Shown here: piece after piece, positions 24,901 to 36,400 of the stretch
Position numbering within the stretch: the stretch's first letter is position 1
Layout of the letters: each line of letters begins with the position of its first letter
Assembly (NCBI GenBank): GCA_023935145.1
Contig: CM043705.1
Location: 55,805,084 to 55,869,083 of the forward strand
Reading direction: 5' to 3'
Length of the DNA stretch: 64,000 nucleotides
From: Bretschneidera sinensis
Taxonomy: Eukaryota > Streptophyta > Magnoliopsida > Brassicales > Akaniaceae
Notes under the pieces: generated by a model
What the model was told of the DNA's origin: nothing
Database searches by the model: none
What the model saw: the letters and a program-made list of their open reading frames with translations, nothing else
Program-made: the position numbers and the translations under genes

Positions 24901-27254
24901 GCAATTTGGAGGACATGGGCTCCCACCAAGGTGACTTTTTTGCTTGGGAGGCATCTTGAGAAGAATCTTGACTATTCACAATCTTCAAAGAAGAGGTCAA
25001 GTAATGGTGAGTAGAAGCTACATATGAAAGGAAGAAGAAACATCCACCAAGAAGAGGTCAAGTAATGGTGAATAGAAGCTACTTATGCAAGGAAGAAGAA
25101 ACATCCACCACCTTTTACTTTGGTGCCCCTAGGTTTGAAAATTATGGAATCTTGCACCTATAATGTTGGGGTTCTCTTGGAAAGCATGGGGTATGTAGAG
25201 GAAGAAATTTGGGCTTGGAGATGAATACAAGTCTCTAAAGAGAAGAGGAAAGTGGTGGCATCGATACCTTTGTCTATCTTTTGGTTGATCTGGTGGGAAG
25301 AGAATAGAAGAGCATTTGAAATGGTTGAGACCCCAACACAAATTGTAAATGATAAGTATCTTAATACTTTAAACTTTTTTGCTACAAAGGAATATGATGC
25401 AAATGTGGATGATATACTTCATTGTTTTGAGATTTTGTCTTGTGAGTAATTTTTGTATTTGGGTTGGCACCCCTTTGGTGCCCTTAATGCAATTTTTGTT
25501 TCTATCAAGGAAGAAAGAAAGAATGCAAATCCTACTCATAATGCTAGCTTAGCTCCATAGGATTACACACTTACAGAAAGCAATTTCAAGAATAACACAT
25601 GTCTAAGATAAAATGTAATGAAGACCCACAACTGCCAATTATCATGCTTAGAAAAGACTAGAGAAATCCTCACCTGGAATCATTTTTGACGATTTTGCCA
25701 GGACCTGAAAGTAAAGAGAGCAACATTGACATTAAAAGGAAAAAAAAACAACTTACCACTCAGATGCTACTGAGAAAATCAAAATATAAATTATGAAATA
25801 TAGTCCCGTAAGAATACAGAAACTAATTGGATTGAACAATATTCACGAAAATTAACACACTGGTATGTCTAAATACAATGTAAATGTGTTTCACCAATTA
25901 AGAAAACAGGATTCAGAAAAGCATCATTGAGTGATAGTAGTGTATTCCAATCCTTTTCAATAATTAATTCCAATCCTTACTTCTTTTCAAGAAGTAATTC
26001 CAATCCTTACTTGTCAGATACACAAGTCTACTTACCCCTATCTTGCAATGCAAATAGCAGCAGTAAAATAGCATTTAACCATGAAAAATGTATAGTTTCA
26101 CACAACATCATTATGCCCAGTAAAAGAACTGAGAAATGGGCAGTGAGCAAGTATTTTCGAGTACAGAAAAAGTTAGACATGCCTGGGCTGGGTAACTAAT
26201 ATACTTCAATGCTTCAATACCCATGGCTGGACCAATTGTGTTTGTAATACCCGCACTCCAATACGTCCAACAGGGTGCACCACCAGTGCTACTTCTGGAC
26301 CAGAGCTTTATCACTGTTCGTTATTAGTCACAAAAAAAAAAAACAGAAGTTTTAGCTCCATCGAGTAGTAACAGCTAAGCAACAAATTAAAAAAGAAAGG
26401 GTACTAAAAGGCTCACTTATATATGACCAAATTAAGCACACTACATTTTGTGCCAAGTTCAGGAACGCAAGGTGTTCAAACCTCTCCCCATTTGGGCCGA
26501 ATTGCTTAGTGGACCTAAATAAGAAATGAAATTCGTAATCGTTTGAGAATAATATTACTAGCTCCATTAATTCACATTTCAACAGATTACTCGAGAGTGA
26601 TAATATGCTACCAGAAAACACCAATTTATTTATCTAATATAGAATCCTTTTATTCTGTTTTCAGCATAGTAGTTTAGAGAGGCATTTCAGAATCACAAAC
26701 TGAAACTACAATTCTGATTCCTCCAAGTATTTAATAGGAAAACCTCAGTTAATAAATCGAACGAATTCTTATTTCAATTTAATTGAAAATGAATTGAATG
26801 CAACACTTCATTTGATACCAAAAGAAGTGTAACTTGAAAAGTAATTAATAATTCAAACAGGAAATCACTAATGTCCATTTATTTTGTTTTTAAACCGAGT
26901 CCACTGTTTTTCCATATCAGGCTAAATAACTGCCAGTCCTAATCCTACGTTTTCCTTTTTTCCCTTTTTGTTTTCTTTGCAAACTAAAAATTAGTCCAAA
27001 AACCAGAAAAAAAAAACTAAATCATACAACAAAGAATGATCCTTGAATCCACAAATGCGCCAAATCACACAAATCCCATAAGAACAGATCGAAAGAAACA
27101 AATGCTAATTAAAATGGTCTACAAGGAACCAAACTGGAGGCCAAAAAAACACTTACAGAGTCTCTTGAAGAACACCTTGATAGATGTAGGCAGACCAGAT
27201 TCCGGCGACGCAAAATGCCAACACCAACACTCGACGAAGTCCGTGAGCTTCCAT
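21943..27254 (-). CDS. UTR3: UDP-galactose/UDP-glucose transporter, UTR1/UTR3 type, with exon-5 frameshift
   Basis: Seven exons on the minus strand: 27157-27254, 26417-26514, 26183-26313, 25674-25704, 23547-23651, 23278-23399, 21943-22348. With one base removed from exon 5 they give 330 codons (329 residues), the usual length of this nucleotide-sugar transporter group. Features are the GPAMGIEALKYISYPAQ and VLAKSSKMIPVM blocks, several hydrophobic spans, GSLANTTITTTRKFVSI near the end, and a Lys-rich tail ending QKKKKT that fits ER retention. Relatives bring UDP-glucose and UDP-galactose into the ER/Golgi and support glycoprotein quality control. Exon 5 has four G where three keep the frame, after VMLMG. 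Every other exon is clean, so either the base is a sequence error or the gene died very recently. Confidence 0.88.
23620..23651 (-). other. One-base frameshift in transporter exon 5
   Basis: The plus strand reads CACCCCATC across 23637-23643, so the minus strand has ATGGGGTGC. The family frame needs ATGGGTGC here to continue from VMLMG into ALVYGIRYT. Exon 5 is 105 bp, while 104 bp fits the phases of exons 4 and 6. Confidence 0.85.
24178..25515 (+). mobile_element. L1-type LINE 3' fragment in intron 4 of the transporter gene
   Basis: It lies opposite to the host gene. The reading from 24175 has the C-terminal RT/zf-RVT linker pattern: FP-I, a KKFLW block, then GGLGVVSLVLFNKTLLGKWL and a W-R-K-I-V-V segment. 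Further fragments at about 24900-25010 and 25200-25449 continue the LINE end, which finishes with a GGTGCCCTTAATGCAATTTTT-like 3' UTR. The endonuclease and RT core are missing. Intron 4 is about 2 kb because of it. Confidence 0.85.
24991..25112 (+). repeat. 61-bp tandem duplication in the intronic LINE
   Basis: AAGAGGTCAAGTAATGGTGA at 24991 returns at 25052 with minor changes and runs to about 25112. It disrupts the LINE reading frame. Confidence 0.85.
25705..26182 (-). other. GC-AG intron (intron 3) of the transporter gene
   Basis: Exon 3 ends in the conserved YPAQ codons and the intron begins GCATGT (26182 downward). Exon 4 starts with VLAKSSK after a normal TTTCAG. No GT donor nearby keeps the conserved protein. 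CAG before GC matches the strong exon side typical of plant GC-AG introns. Confidence 0.85.
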
Positions 27255-27560
27255 CAATTACGCCACCGGTGACCCCTGGTCCGATTACAATTCCTTGCCG
27301 ATTTTTTACTTTCTTGTTTTTCTTTTTCGGATTTTAACAGAAGTAACAGAAGAAAGTAAATAGATCAAAGGGTTCGAGACAGAGAGAGAATGCGGAGAGT
27401 GGAAACTTCGGGGCCTTTTAACGGCCAGAACTGCGTTTTGCTCGTAACTCAAGGGAAACGACGTTATAAAGAGGGAGGGAGCGCCAAGCTAGATATTCCA
27501 CGTGGAGAGTTTCCATTAGGTTGGTGACTTCATCTCACGTTTCTGATTGGCTGCACAAAC
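27255..27560 (-). promoter_or_regulatory. Likely promoter and leader of the transporter gene
   Basis: Upstream of the ATG (27252-27254) lies a CT-rich leader on the minus strand. Further up is a palindromic G-box, CCACGTGG at 27498-27505, and an ATTGG (CCAAT box on minus) at 27546-27550. Their function is inferred from motif only. The spacing does not match the canonical ER-stress element. Confidence 0.4.
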
Positions 27561-28356
27561 GCGGACAAAATATGGACTTCCTTAGTTTCTTGTGATCCGT
27601 TAGACTTGCACTGTAGGTGTCCGTCCAGGTCTCTGCAGTTGGGCTGGCTAAGATGTCCAAACTCTAAACCGCACTACGAAGTATTATTAAAAGAAAAAAA
27701 AAATGTATGAGCCAATGATAATATCGTGGCTGAAACGTAGGAGAGTTTTGTGAAATAACTATAAAGTAATTATTATACAAAGCGGTTCATCTTATTTTTG
27801 TGTCGTGTAATTTTTTTTTTTTGGTGTTATGCAGTATTTTTAAAAATTTTGGCCCATCACGATAAGTTCGCATGATTATTGGACCATGGCAACTCATATG
27901 CCTCGTAAATATATATTAAATTTTGTTTACTTTTATTGTTAAAAATAATAATAATAAATTATAAATATTGAATTGAATGTTTAAAATTGTACAGAAAAAC
28001 AATTATTTCATTGATGAAATTAAATATTATAAATAACTTAAAATTAAACTTATAAAAATTTTCCAAATAAATAATTCACAAAAATAACAAATAAAATAAA
28101 GAAATAAGATGAAATGACTTCCAAATGAGTGAAATATAAAAAAAACAAATTCTAAATTTTAAAAATTAGAAAAACATAAAATATTACTAATTTTTTTTAA
28201 AAAAAGTAATTTTTATAATCTTTCTGGCCTTTGAATAAATAAAAAAAGCAAACTTGTCCAATTCATAGATAAATGATTTAATAAATTGAATAATGAGCTT
28301 TTTAACCAAGCTATATAGCTAAGTTTTATTCGATCGATTAAAAAGAAGAATATTAT
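27561..28356. other. AT-rich intergenic region, nothing recognised
   Basis: Low-complexity A/T tracts with no open frame of note and no repeat unit that could be defined. Confidence 0.5.
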
Positions 28357-28720
28357 GGGCATGTTTGGTAACAGTTTTCAGATTTCAGTGTTCGAAAATT
28401 GTTTTCGAAAAGAGTTTCTGAAAACAGTTTTTTGAAGAAAACATGTTTGGATAACTATAACTCGAAAACTGTTTCCAAAGCAGTTTTCAGTGAAATGTTG
28501 TTTGGATAATCAGTGTTCGAAAACTGTTTTGAAAATAGAAAACTGTTTGGATTACACCTTCTTGTAATTGTTTTCAGTTTTCAGATTAAATTTTAATATC
28601 GAAAATTAATTTTATTTCTCATTTTTACTTAAATACATTTTTTAAGCACACACAAAATACTTTGAAATAATTAATATTATTTTATTTTTAAAATGTTAGT
28701 ATTTTTTATATATCACTCTT
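28357..28720 (+). repeat. GTTTTC/GAAAAC-rich dispersed repeat, copy 2
   Basis: It begins GGGCATGTTTGGTAACAG, then has repeated GAAAACTGTTT-type words. It continues into an AT-rich tail with ATTAATTTTATTTCTC that is the reverse complement of about 180-530. Internal self-complementarity suggests a MITE-like element. Confidence 0.55.
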
Positions 28721-29169
28721 TCCCCTAGTCATGTAAGGTGCATATATGATAAATCTGCCTCCCTTTAACTTCTTTTATTCCTAAACAAATGGAGATAGGC
28801 ATGCAAAATAAGAAATCCATTACAAGATATTTTCAACAACATATCAAGCTGCACATTCTTCAAGTATCGGGAGCTTTTAAGGCAAAAAGAGAAAAGCTGA
28901 AAAAAAAGCAGGGATTTTCTATAACCATTTTTCCATGATACAACATTCTAATGTCAAAATAATTGATTACTTCAAAGACTGGGCTTGCAAACAAGAACCA
29001 TGCTCACATTGTGACCAACAAAAGCTTCTTTCTGGCAAAGATATTATTTGAAGGAAAAAAAAAGTTTCAAATTATTGTTTTCATATCCTATGAACAATTA
29101 ATTGATATAAAAAGATGTCCAAAATTTCCTGTCGCCAATAGAAAATTCCTCTACTAAGCATGAATTTAC
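28721..29169. other. Intergenic DNA left of the gene-fragment patchwork
   Basis: The next exon of quinolinate synthase should lie here on the minus strand, but no such reading is found. Only a chance ORF is present. Confidence 0.5.
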
Positions 29170-29360
29170 ATCTTGACAGCTGTATCTGCCATGACCAAAG
29201 AATCAGAGATATAAATGTGAGGCCAATGCTTCTGTGCATCAATTAAGACGCCCTGTACTTCAGGGTCCATGTAGAAGTGAACTACAACACCAATTTTCTT
29301 CTTCTTTAGCACATTGACAAGTTCTTGAACTTTAGACTCGTCAGGGAACAAATATCTTGC
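29170..29360 (-). pseudogene. QS: Single exon of quinolinate synthase (NadA domain)
   Basis: A 191-bp exon reads from ARYLFPDESKVQELV through KIGVVVHFYMDPEVQ and AQKHWPHIYISDSLVMADTA. It is bounded by a good acceptor (TTGTAG) and a GTAAAT donor. These residues match the start of the NadA domain of plastid quinolinate synthase, which makes quinolinate from iminoaspartate and dihydroxyacetone phosphate with a 4Fe-4S cluster in NAD synthesis. The frame itself is intact, but the SufE domain, cluster cysteines and all other NadA exons are missing nearby. It is therefore a captured or left-over fragment, not a gene. Confidence 0.85.
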
Positions 29361-29685
29361 CTACAATTGGACTAGAATAAAACTTAGCATCTTACGACTG
29401 CTGCAAAATAAAATATAAGGAATAACATATAGTAGAGAAACAAAATTTCTCAAATTCATGTTAACGGATTCCATTTCTAATCTGCTCCCTCAGTATGAGA
29501 TTAGCCTTCCACCTAAGTATTATTTTGGATCACTCACATTGAGATATCACGTGGATTTAAGATCAATCAAAAAACACTACACTCTAAGAAACAATTTACA
29601 AATTAAAGGAGTTCCTAGAGGCATCACACACAAACACAAACACTAACATAATGCATAGAAAAATGAAACTTGATTATCTGTTTCA

Positions 29686-29790
29686 GGTCTCAATTCATTT
29701 TTTTTTTTGCTAAGTAGGTCTCAATTCAACTTTTTTTTATAAGTCTGTCTCAATTCAATTTTTTTTATAAGTATGTCTCAATTCAATTAT
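29686..29790 (+). repeat. Short tandem repeat, GTCTCAATTCAA units
   Basis: Four imperfect units of about 29 bp share GTCTCAATTCAA followed by a T tract and ATAAGT or CTAAGT. Confidence 0.75.
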
Positions 29791-29969
29791 TCGTTAATAA
29801 AAGATTTTGAAGTAATTGTGATATATAATACATGCCACCCAGCTTCAATGCTGTTAAGATCTTCACCAAAAGAACCTCCAAGAATCCATAACTGAGACAA
29901 GTAGAATTCATTAGGCTGTTGTATTTTGGGCTCCCATACGTTTATGGTTGCCTTGGCCCCAAAGTACTT

Positions 29970-30440
29970 ACCTCCTTCCACATAAGCTATTGCATGCTAA
30001 TCACCCCCAAGAATAAACCCAACAGCAGAAAACAAGTACACCATAAGAGCATCAATAAAGTGAATTTACACACAAAACAAGACCTGATTTTTTCCTTAAT
30101 ATAGAAAATAAGATAGAATTACCTGATGACCACTTTCATTGATGAGAGCAGGATCTGCTGACCTAGGTTTAGGGATGGTTCTACTCTTCTTCTTATCTCC
30201 TTCCACATAAGGTATCTCTTGCTGATTACACCAAAGAATAAGCCCAACAGAAGAAAACAAACAATATGTTTAGAACAAATACACCATAACAACACGGATA
30301 AAATGAATTTACACGAATAAAAAGGACCCTAATTTATATATTCAGTAAAGAAAATTAAAGCTTTACCTGATGACCACTTTCATTGATGATATCAGGATCT
30401 GCTAACCTAGGCTGAGGAATGGATCTATGCTTCTTCTTGC
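29970..30440 (-). repeat. Tandem duplication of exon 3 end, intron and exon 4 start
   Basis: About 29970-30190 and 30190-30440 share the order: CTCCTTCCACATAAG, AAGAATAAACCCAACAG-type words, ACACCATAA, GTGAATTTACAC-like text, and CTGATGACCACTTTCATTGA. The copies have clearly diverged, so the event predates the decay. Confidence 0.85.
30123..30221 (-). other. Chimeric 99-bp exon made by tandem duplication
   Basis: This extra exon reads a copy of the exon 4 start (YVEGDK) joined to a copy of the exon 3 end (KKKSRTIPKPRSADP to INESGHQ). It has an acceptor (AATCAG) and a donor (GTAATT), and 99 bp is 33 whole codons, so it could be spliced in without shifting frame. It comes from a tandem duplication with a break inside the two coding exons. 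Confidence 0.8.
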
Positions 30441-30645
30441 CATATCTTTTGACTAAGCTTGCCCTCAAAACATCATCCTTCTTTGTCCTCCTTACTGGTA
30501 TGGTCAGGGCATTTACCATTTTAGTACCACAGCTGAGTGATTGGGTTTGATCTTTCTTTGGGTTTTTCAGACAACTTATTTTCATGAAAGAACCCTTCTG
30601 GGTGGTAATTAGGCCTCATCTGATAAACCAAAACAACAACCCCAA

Positions 30646-30680
<35 letters not shown>

Positions 30681-31769
30681 AATACTAACAGGTAAAACCA
30701 TACAAATGCATAAACATGGAAGTAAATAGGCGAGGAAAATGGAACCTGAATTTTGTGGTCTTTGAGGAAAAGGGTGATCAAAAGCAGGCTGTTTTGAGAT
30801 ATGAACACAGTCTATTACATCACCATCTAGACTTTGTTTAACCATTAGAAATCAAAAGAGTAAAGTGAGAGATCTTTAACAGAAACCCACAAATTTCCCC
30901 ACTCAAACAAATCAAGAAATTAAACTCAAATCTAAATTAAAAATTCCTAAAATAAAATGTGCTGTAAAAAGGATGCGATTAAAATGGGGGAAAGCAATAA
31001 CAAAATACCAATTTGCAGAGATGTTCTCTTTGGCATCATCCTTTCATTAGTCATTATTACATTTTTTTTTAAAATGGTATTTTTCTTTATTGCTTCAATT
31101 ACTCCACAAAAAGGAAATCATCATAGAGGAGAGAAAATAAGAATAATCAAAATATCATTGTTGCTTCAACAGCCTACATTTACACGAAAAAGGGGAAATA
31201 CCAATCTGCATTTAACTTAAGAGTCCGTTTGTTTACTGAGAAAGTGAAAAAAACTATAAAAAAGACAAAATAAATACAAATAAACTATTGCTCAAAAATC
31301 AACTTTAAAAGGAAATAGAATTAAAACCCATTTAACCAAAAATCTATACTTAATTTTTCCAACCATCTCCGAAAAAACCAGAAACAACATAGATGATAGA
31401 AGAGGAACAATAAAAAAGATCTGCACTTTCCTTCACTTTCCAACTAGCCAAACAGACCATGCTCCAATCATAAAAAAAAAACAAAAGGAGAAACTTTCTA
31501 GAGAAGAGAAGAAGGAAAAGTAGCAAAAGAATAAAAACCTCAATGCTCTTAACAGCTGGTTTGTTGAAGCGCTTCAAGTGCTTTGCCACCTCAAGCTTTT
31601 GCCTTGAGACACTTAAGCTCGCGGCGCAAGCTAGCGAGATCAGTCCCCATAACCAAAAGCACACTATCAACCCTCTTGCTATCCCCCCTCTGCTAAAATG
31701 CACACTACCCATCTCGCCAAATCCCACAAATAAACACCCAAAAGGCCAAAGAAAAGTTCTTTGCTTATC

Positions 31770-32000
31770 CTACGCACCCTGTCGTGCAATCGGGAGATTG
31801 AGGGGTGGAATCGGGATTGGAGGATTGGATGCATTTGATGGGTTTGAAGTAGAAGAGACGCTGGGGTTTTCTGTGGGTGTAATGAAAACTGAAAGCGAAT
31901 GATTTTTAGAGTTAGGGTTTTGGGAGATGGAAAAAATCGAGGAAGATAAAGAAGAAGTAACAGCAGCTTTCATGGTGATAGTTGCAGCAGAGGATTCCAT
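31770..32000 (-). pseudogene. Transit-peptide-like first exon of uncertain origin
   Basis: A minus-strand ATG at 31998-32000 opens 76 codons rich in Ser, Pro and Asn with few acidic residues, the composition of a plastid transit peptide. A plausible donor (CAGG before GTGCGT) lies near its end. It stands just upstream of neprosin exon 1 and in the same direction as the quinolinate synthase exon. It could be exon 1 of that same plastid gene, with the neprosin piece inserted between. This link is a guess. Confidence 0.35.
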
Positions 32001-32199
32001 TCCATTACAGAGGATTCCGTCATCGATGAGGGAGAGAAGAGAGCAGCAAACAAAGGGCAGAGAGGAGAGATCAGATGGGTCAGAGAGAGAAGAACTGAGA
32101 GAGAGAGCAAGGATAAAGGTTAAGAGAGTACTGAGAGAGAGACGAGGAACACTGAATTTTAGAAAACTGCTGTACAACGTCAAAACTAGAGTTTGAAAA

Positions 32200-33480
32200 G
32201 GGTTTTTAACGTTTGAATATTGAAAAGGGTTTTAAAACCTTTTCCAAACAAGTTCTATATGATTTCTTTTAATTAATTATATAAAATATTATTATATTAA
32301 AATCAATCAATAATAATTTTATTATTTAAATTAAAAATTCATAAATGATATTTTTATGTTTAAATATTTATTTAGATTTAAATTAATTTATATTAATGTG
32401 TAATTTTATGTGAATTTGCTTCATTTATGAATTAGTATATCACGTGCCGTTACGTTAAGAATAGGGTAATAATTTTCATTTTTTTCACCATATTAAAATA
32501 TCAAATTTATCATCTATTTTTTTCTTGACTCATTATTCTAGTGCCATAAAATTGTATATAATTTTGAATTTATTAGATGTTATGGTCCTGCTTTGTGCTG
32601 TGCCGTTCTGAGCCTCGTGTTGTGTTGTATTTTTTTTCGTGTCGTGTCATGACGTGCTGTGGGCTTCAAAAGCTAGACCCAACATGACTCGAGGAATAGT
32701 ACTGTGTCAAGCACGGTACCGTCCGTGGAAGTATAGGTCGTGCCATGTCATGCCAAATTTGTTTCGCGTTAGTCCGACCCACTGCCACCCTTATTCTTGA
32801 GTGACTAAATCACAAGAATTTTTTTACAAATTACTTAGGTAGAACGTGAATGATATACTTTTAGCCTGTTAAAAAAGTGAATTTAATATATTACGTGCAA
32901 ATTGACATGTGATATTATTTTATCGCTGACCCAACAAAATTTACTGGCTCGTCTTTAATATTTTTCTAACCCGAGGGTATTGGCTAAGATACATTAAATG
33001 AGATAATTAAAAATCATTAGTATATATTTTTTATTAATATTAAATTTGATTTTGATCCTAATTTTTTAATTTAAAATAATTATATACCAATAAAAATATT
33101 AACAAAAGTAATATAATTATTTAGTGGCACTGAATACCCTATTCAATTAATATATTTTTAATTACAACTCAATTTATTAATATTTAATGGAGTATCACAT
33201 ATCTATCATCTATTTTAGCTTTGTTACAACTTACCCTGTCAATATCACAATCTACTATCCGATCTAAGTATTTACTGTGCACGTGACGAGTACATGCAAC
33301 TTGCTAACGACCCTTGGTGAAATTAGTGGAATTTCTGATATTTCAGCATGTGACAAGCACGTTTTGTTTGTTTCTCAAAGTAAAATTGGCAATATTGCCA
33401 CAAAGAAATTCACATAAAAATCATGTGGGGTAAGAACAGATTAGAGATATGAAAAAAATTAAATGGAAAAAATGAATCAA
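32200..33480. other. AT-rich intergenic DNA with a GTGTCGTG-rich patch
   Basis: Mostly A/T. At about 32580-32790 there is a patch of repeated CGTGT, CGTGC and CATG words (for example GTGTCGTGTCATGACGTG) of a kind seen in plant repeats. No coding was recognised. Confidence 0.5.
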
Positions 33481-33491
33481 TTAGGTGAGGA

Positions 33492-36400
33492 ATGAGTCAT
33501 ATCAACTTTCAAACCTGGAAAAATAGATGTAAGAAGGAAGGGAGGGAAAGCCTCCCAGCTCCCTCAATGATTGTAATATACTGGAACATCAGGGGTTTTC
33601 ACAAGCCCCTAAAACACAATGGGGTGTCGCACCTCATGAAAAGCAATAAGATTGATGTGATGGGAATTTTGGAGTACAAGCTTGATGAAGCTAAGCTGCT
33701 CAGAATCATGGGCAACAAGTTCAACCTTTGGAGTCAGATCAATAATTTCTCAGCTCATCTTGCTGGCAGAATTTTGGTGCTGTGGGACCCTTCCAAGGTT
33801 AGTATTTCTATCATAGAAGCATGTCCCCAAGTAATTCATTGTAATGTTCTATGCTTAATTTCCTCTTGTAAATTTGTAGTAAGTTTTGTATATCATTTTA
33901 ATTCCATTGTTGCTAGAAGACCCTTGTGGGATAATCTTTGTAACTTTAGCTACGATAACCCAGCCCCATGGCTTGTTCTGGGTGATTTCAACAATGTTTT
34001 TGCTGCTGATGAGAAAGCTAATGGGCTGCCTGTTACAGACTATGAGTTAAGGGACCCTTCATTTTGTTGTAGAGAAACTGGTTTATCAGATGTCAGTGCT
34101 ACTGGGTGCTTGTTTACTTGGTCAAATAACAAAGTCTGGAGTAAATTGGACAGAGTAATGGTGAATCATGTTTGGCATCAAAGGGGACTGAGAGCCCAAG
34201 CCTCATTTCTTCCTGCTGGATGCCTTTCTGATCATTCTCCATGCCTTGTAAGCTTGATGGATGAAGTTAGTGGGGGCAAAAGATCTTTTAAGTTCTTTAA
34301 TATATGGACAGATCATGATAAGTTCCTTGATACTGTAAGATCACACTGGGGCAGAACCTTGGGAGGTACTAAACTGTTCAAACTAAGTAGAAACCTGAAA
34401 GCTCTCAAACCCCATCTCAAACTGCTTAATGAGAAACACTTCAATCAAATTTCAGAGAGAGCCCTAGAGGCCTCACTTAAGCTGTCTAGTCTCCAAAGGG
34501 AGCTCCATGATAACCCTTCTGACTTAGAGCTTCAAACAATGGTGGTTGCTTTGAAGCTGAAGGCCTTTCAATTGGCTGAAGCAGAGAGGAGTTTCCTATC
34601 ACAGCAGTCCAAATGCAGATACCTCCTTAACAGTGATAGGGGTTCAAAATTCTTTCATGCCTTGTTAAAAAGGAAGACTAGTAAAAACCATATAGCTACT
34701 GTTGTCTCCTCAAATGGCTCACTGACTGCCTCTGAAGCTGAAGTGATAGAGGAATTTCTAAAGTTCTATAAGGACCTTTTAGGATCTTCTTCCAGTTGCA
34801 GACCCATTGACCTGGGAGTCATTAGAGAAGGTCCTTTAATCCAAGAGAGCCAAGCTGATCTGTTGATCAAGGATGTCACAGAGGAAGAGATAAATGAAGC
34901 CCTTTGGAGTATAGAGGAGGATAAGTCCCTAGGTCCAGATGGCTATTCTTCTAGATTTTTTGAGAAAGCTTGGGAAGTAATCAACCATGATATCATTGAG
35001 GCTGTGCTGGAATTTTTCCAGAATAGGAGATTACTAAAACAGTTAAACCACACCTCCCTTGGTTTGATCCCAAAATGCAAACAAGCTTCTAAAGTGGAGG
35101 ATTTTAGACCTATAGCCTGTTGCAATGTGATCTATAAGATCATCTCTAAGATCCTTGCCTCTAGATTAGCTCTCTGCTTGAACCACATTGTCAACCCAGC
35201 CTAGGCTGCCTTCATTAAATCTAGAAGCATGGTTGAAAATATTTACCTGGTCCAGGAATTGCTCAGAAAGAATTGTAGAAAAAGAATCTCTCCAAGGTGT
35301 ATGATCAAGATAGACCTTAGAAAAGCCTATGACACTGTTGAATGAGAATTTTTGAACAGTTTAATAGGGGGTCTTGGGTTTCCTGAAAAATTTAGAAAAT
35401 GGATCATGGAATGTGTAACTACAACAGCCTTCTCTCTATCCATTAATGGGAGTCTGCATGGTTTCTTTGCTGGCAAAAGGGGCCTCAGACAAGGAGACCC
35501 CCCTCTGCCCATATTTGTTTGTCTTGATTGTCGAGTACTTGTCCAGACTTCTTGGGAGATTGAATGAAGAGGATGGATTCAGATATCACCCTAAGTGTGA
35601 CAAACTTAAGATCACCCACTTGGCTTTTGCTGATGACCTTATTCTCTTGGCTAGAGGGGATGTTAGATCTATTGGGCAGCTAATGAAGTGTGTCAACCAA
35701 TTCAGTGAGTGCTCAGGGCTGAATGCAAGCTTGGCCAAATCAAATATCTTCCATGCTGGAGTCCAGGCTGATGAGTTAATGGAAATCAAAATGATCACTG
35801 GAATAAAGGATGGTAGCCTCCCTTTCAAATACTTGGGGGTCCCTCTGGCTTCAGCAAGATTAAATGCTACTCATTACTCCCCTCTTATTGAAAAAATATC
35901 TAGGTACATAAATGTCTGGGCTGGCTCTTCTTTATCCTATGCTGGCAGAACAGAACTGATCAAATCATTGCTTCAAGGAGTGGAGTGTTTTTGGCTTGCC
36001 ATTTTCCCTATTCCTAGTAACATCCTAGAGAAAATAATTAGGATGTGCAGAACATTTCTATGGAATGGTAAGAGTAATGGTATGAGGAAGGCTCTTGTAG
36101 CCTGGGCTGACTTATGCAAACCAAAAACTGAAGGAGATTTAGGCTTGGTTAACTTAAAAGCATGGAACAAGGCTCTCCTTACCAGGGTCCTTTGGAACAT
36201 CCACATGAAGAAAGACTCTCTATGGATCCAGTGGGTTTAGCACTATTACCTGATGAATAGAAATATTTGGGAGATCATGGCAAGAAAGGATGACTCCCCT
36301 CTTAGGAAGAAAATTCTAGAAATCAGAAATGACTTAACTGGCCAGTCATATTCTACTCAGCAGGCCAGGGACAGATTAATGAGATGGAGGGTTCAAAATG

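Larger units (their letters stand above)
29832..31727 (-). pseudogene. 5' half of a neprosin-domain (DUF239/DUF4409) gene
   Basis: Exon 1 (31539-31727) gives a hydrophobic signal segment (LIVCFWLWGLISLACAA) and the start of the N-terminal domain. Exon 2 (30746-30833) holds DGDVIDCVHISKQPAFDHP. Exon 3 (30367-30619) holds MRPNYHPEGFF and ends with DIINESGHQ. Exon 4 (29832-29996) holds YFGAKATINVWEPKIQQPN and GGSFGEDLNSIEAGW, the start of the neprosin domain. Lesions are a CAA in place of CAG at the exon 2 acceptor, one extra T in exon 2, TAA at 30521-30523, and about 5 bp lost just after it. The rest of the neprosin domain is absent. Intact members are secreted; neprosin itself is a prolyl endopeptidase. 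Confidence 0.88.

Noticed and set aside
30650..30679. Poly(A) run as the tail of a retrotransposed gene
   Set aside because: On the coding strand it is a T tract inside an intron just upstream of a TTTATCAG acceptor, and introns are kept, so it is not a processed copy.
29832..31727. Functional neprosin gene
   Set aside because: It has a premature TAA, frameshifts, a bad acceptor and no 3' half of the domain.
31927..32196. 89-codon plus-strand ORF rich in Glu and Arg
   Set aside because: It is the complement of a Ser/CT-rich leader and exon on the minus strand; charged content comes from GA repeats.
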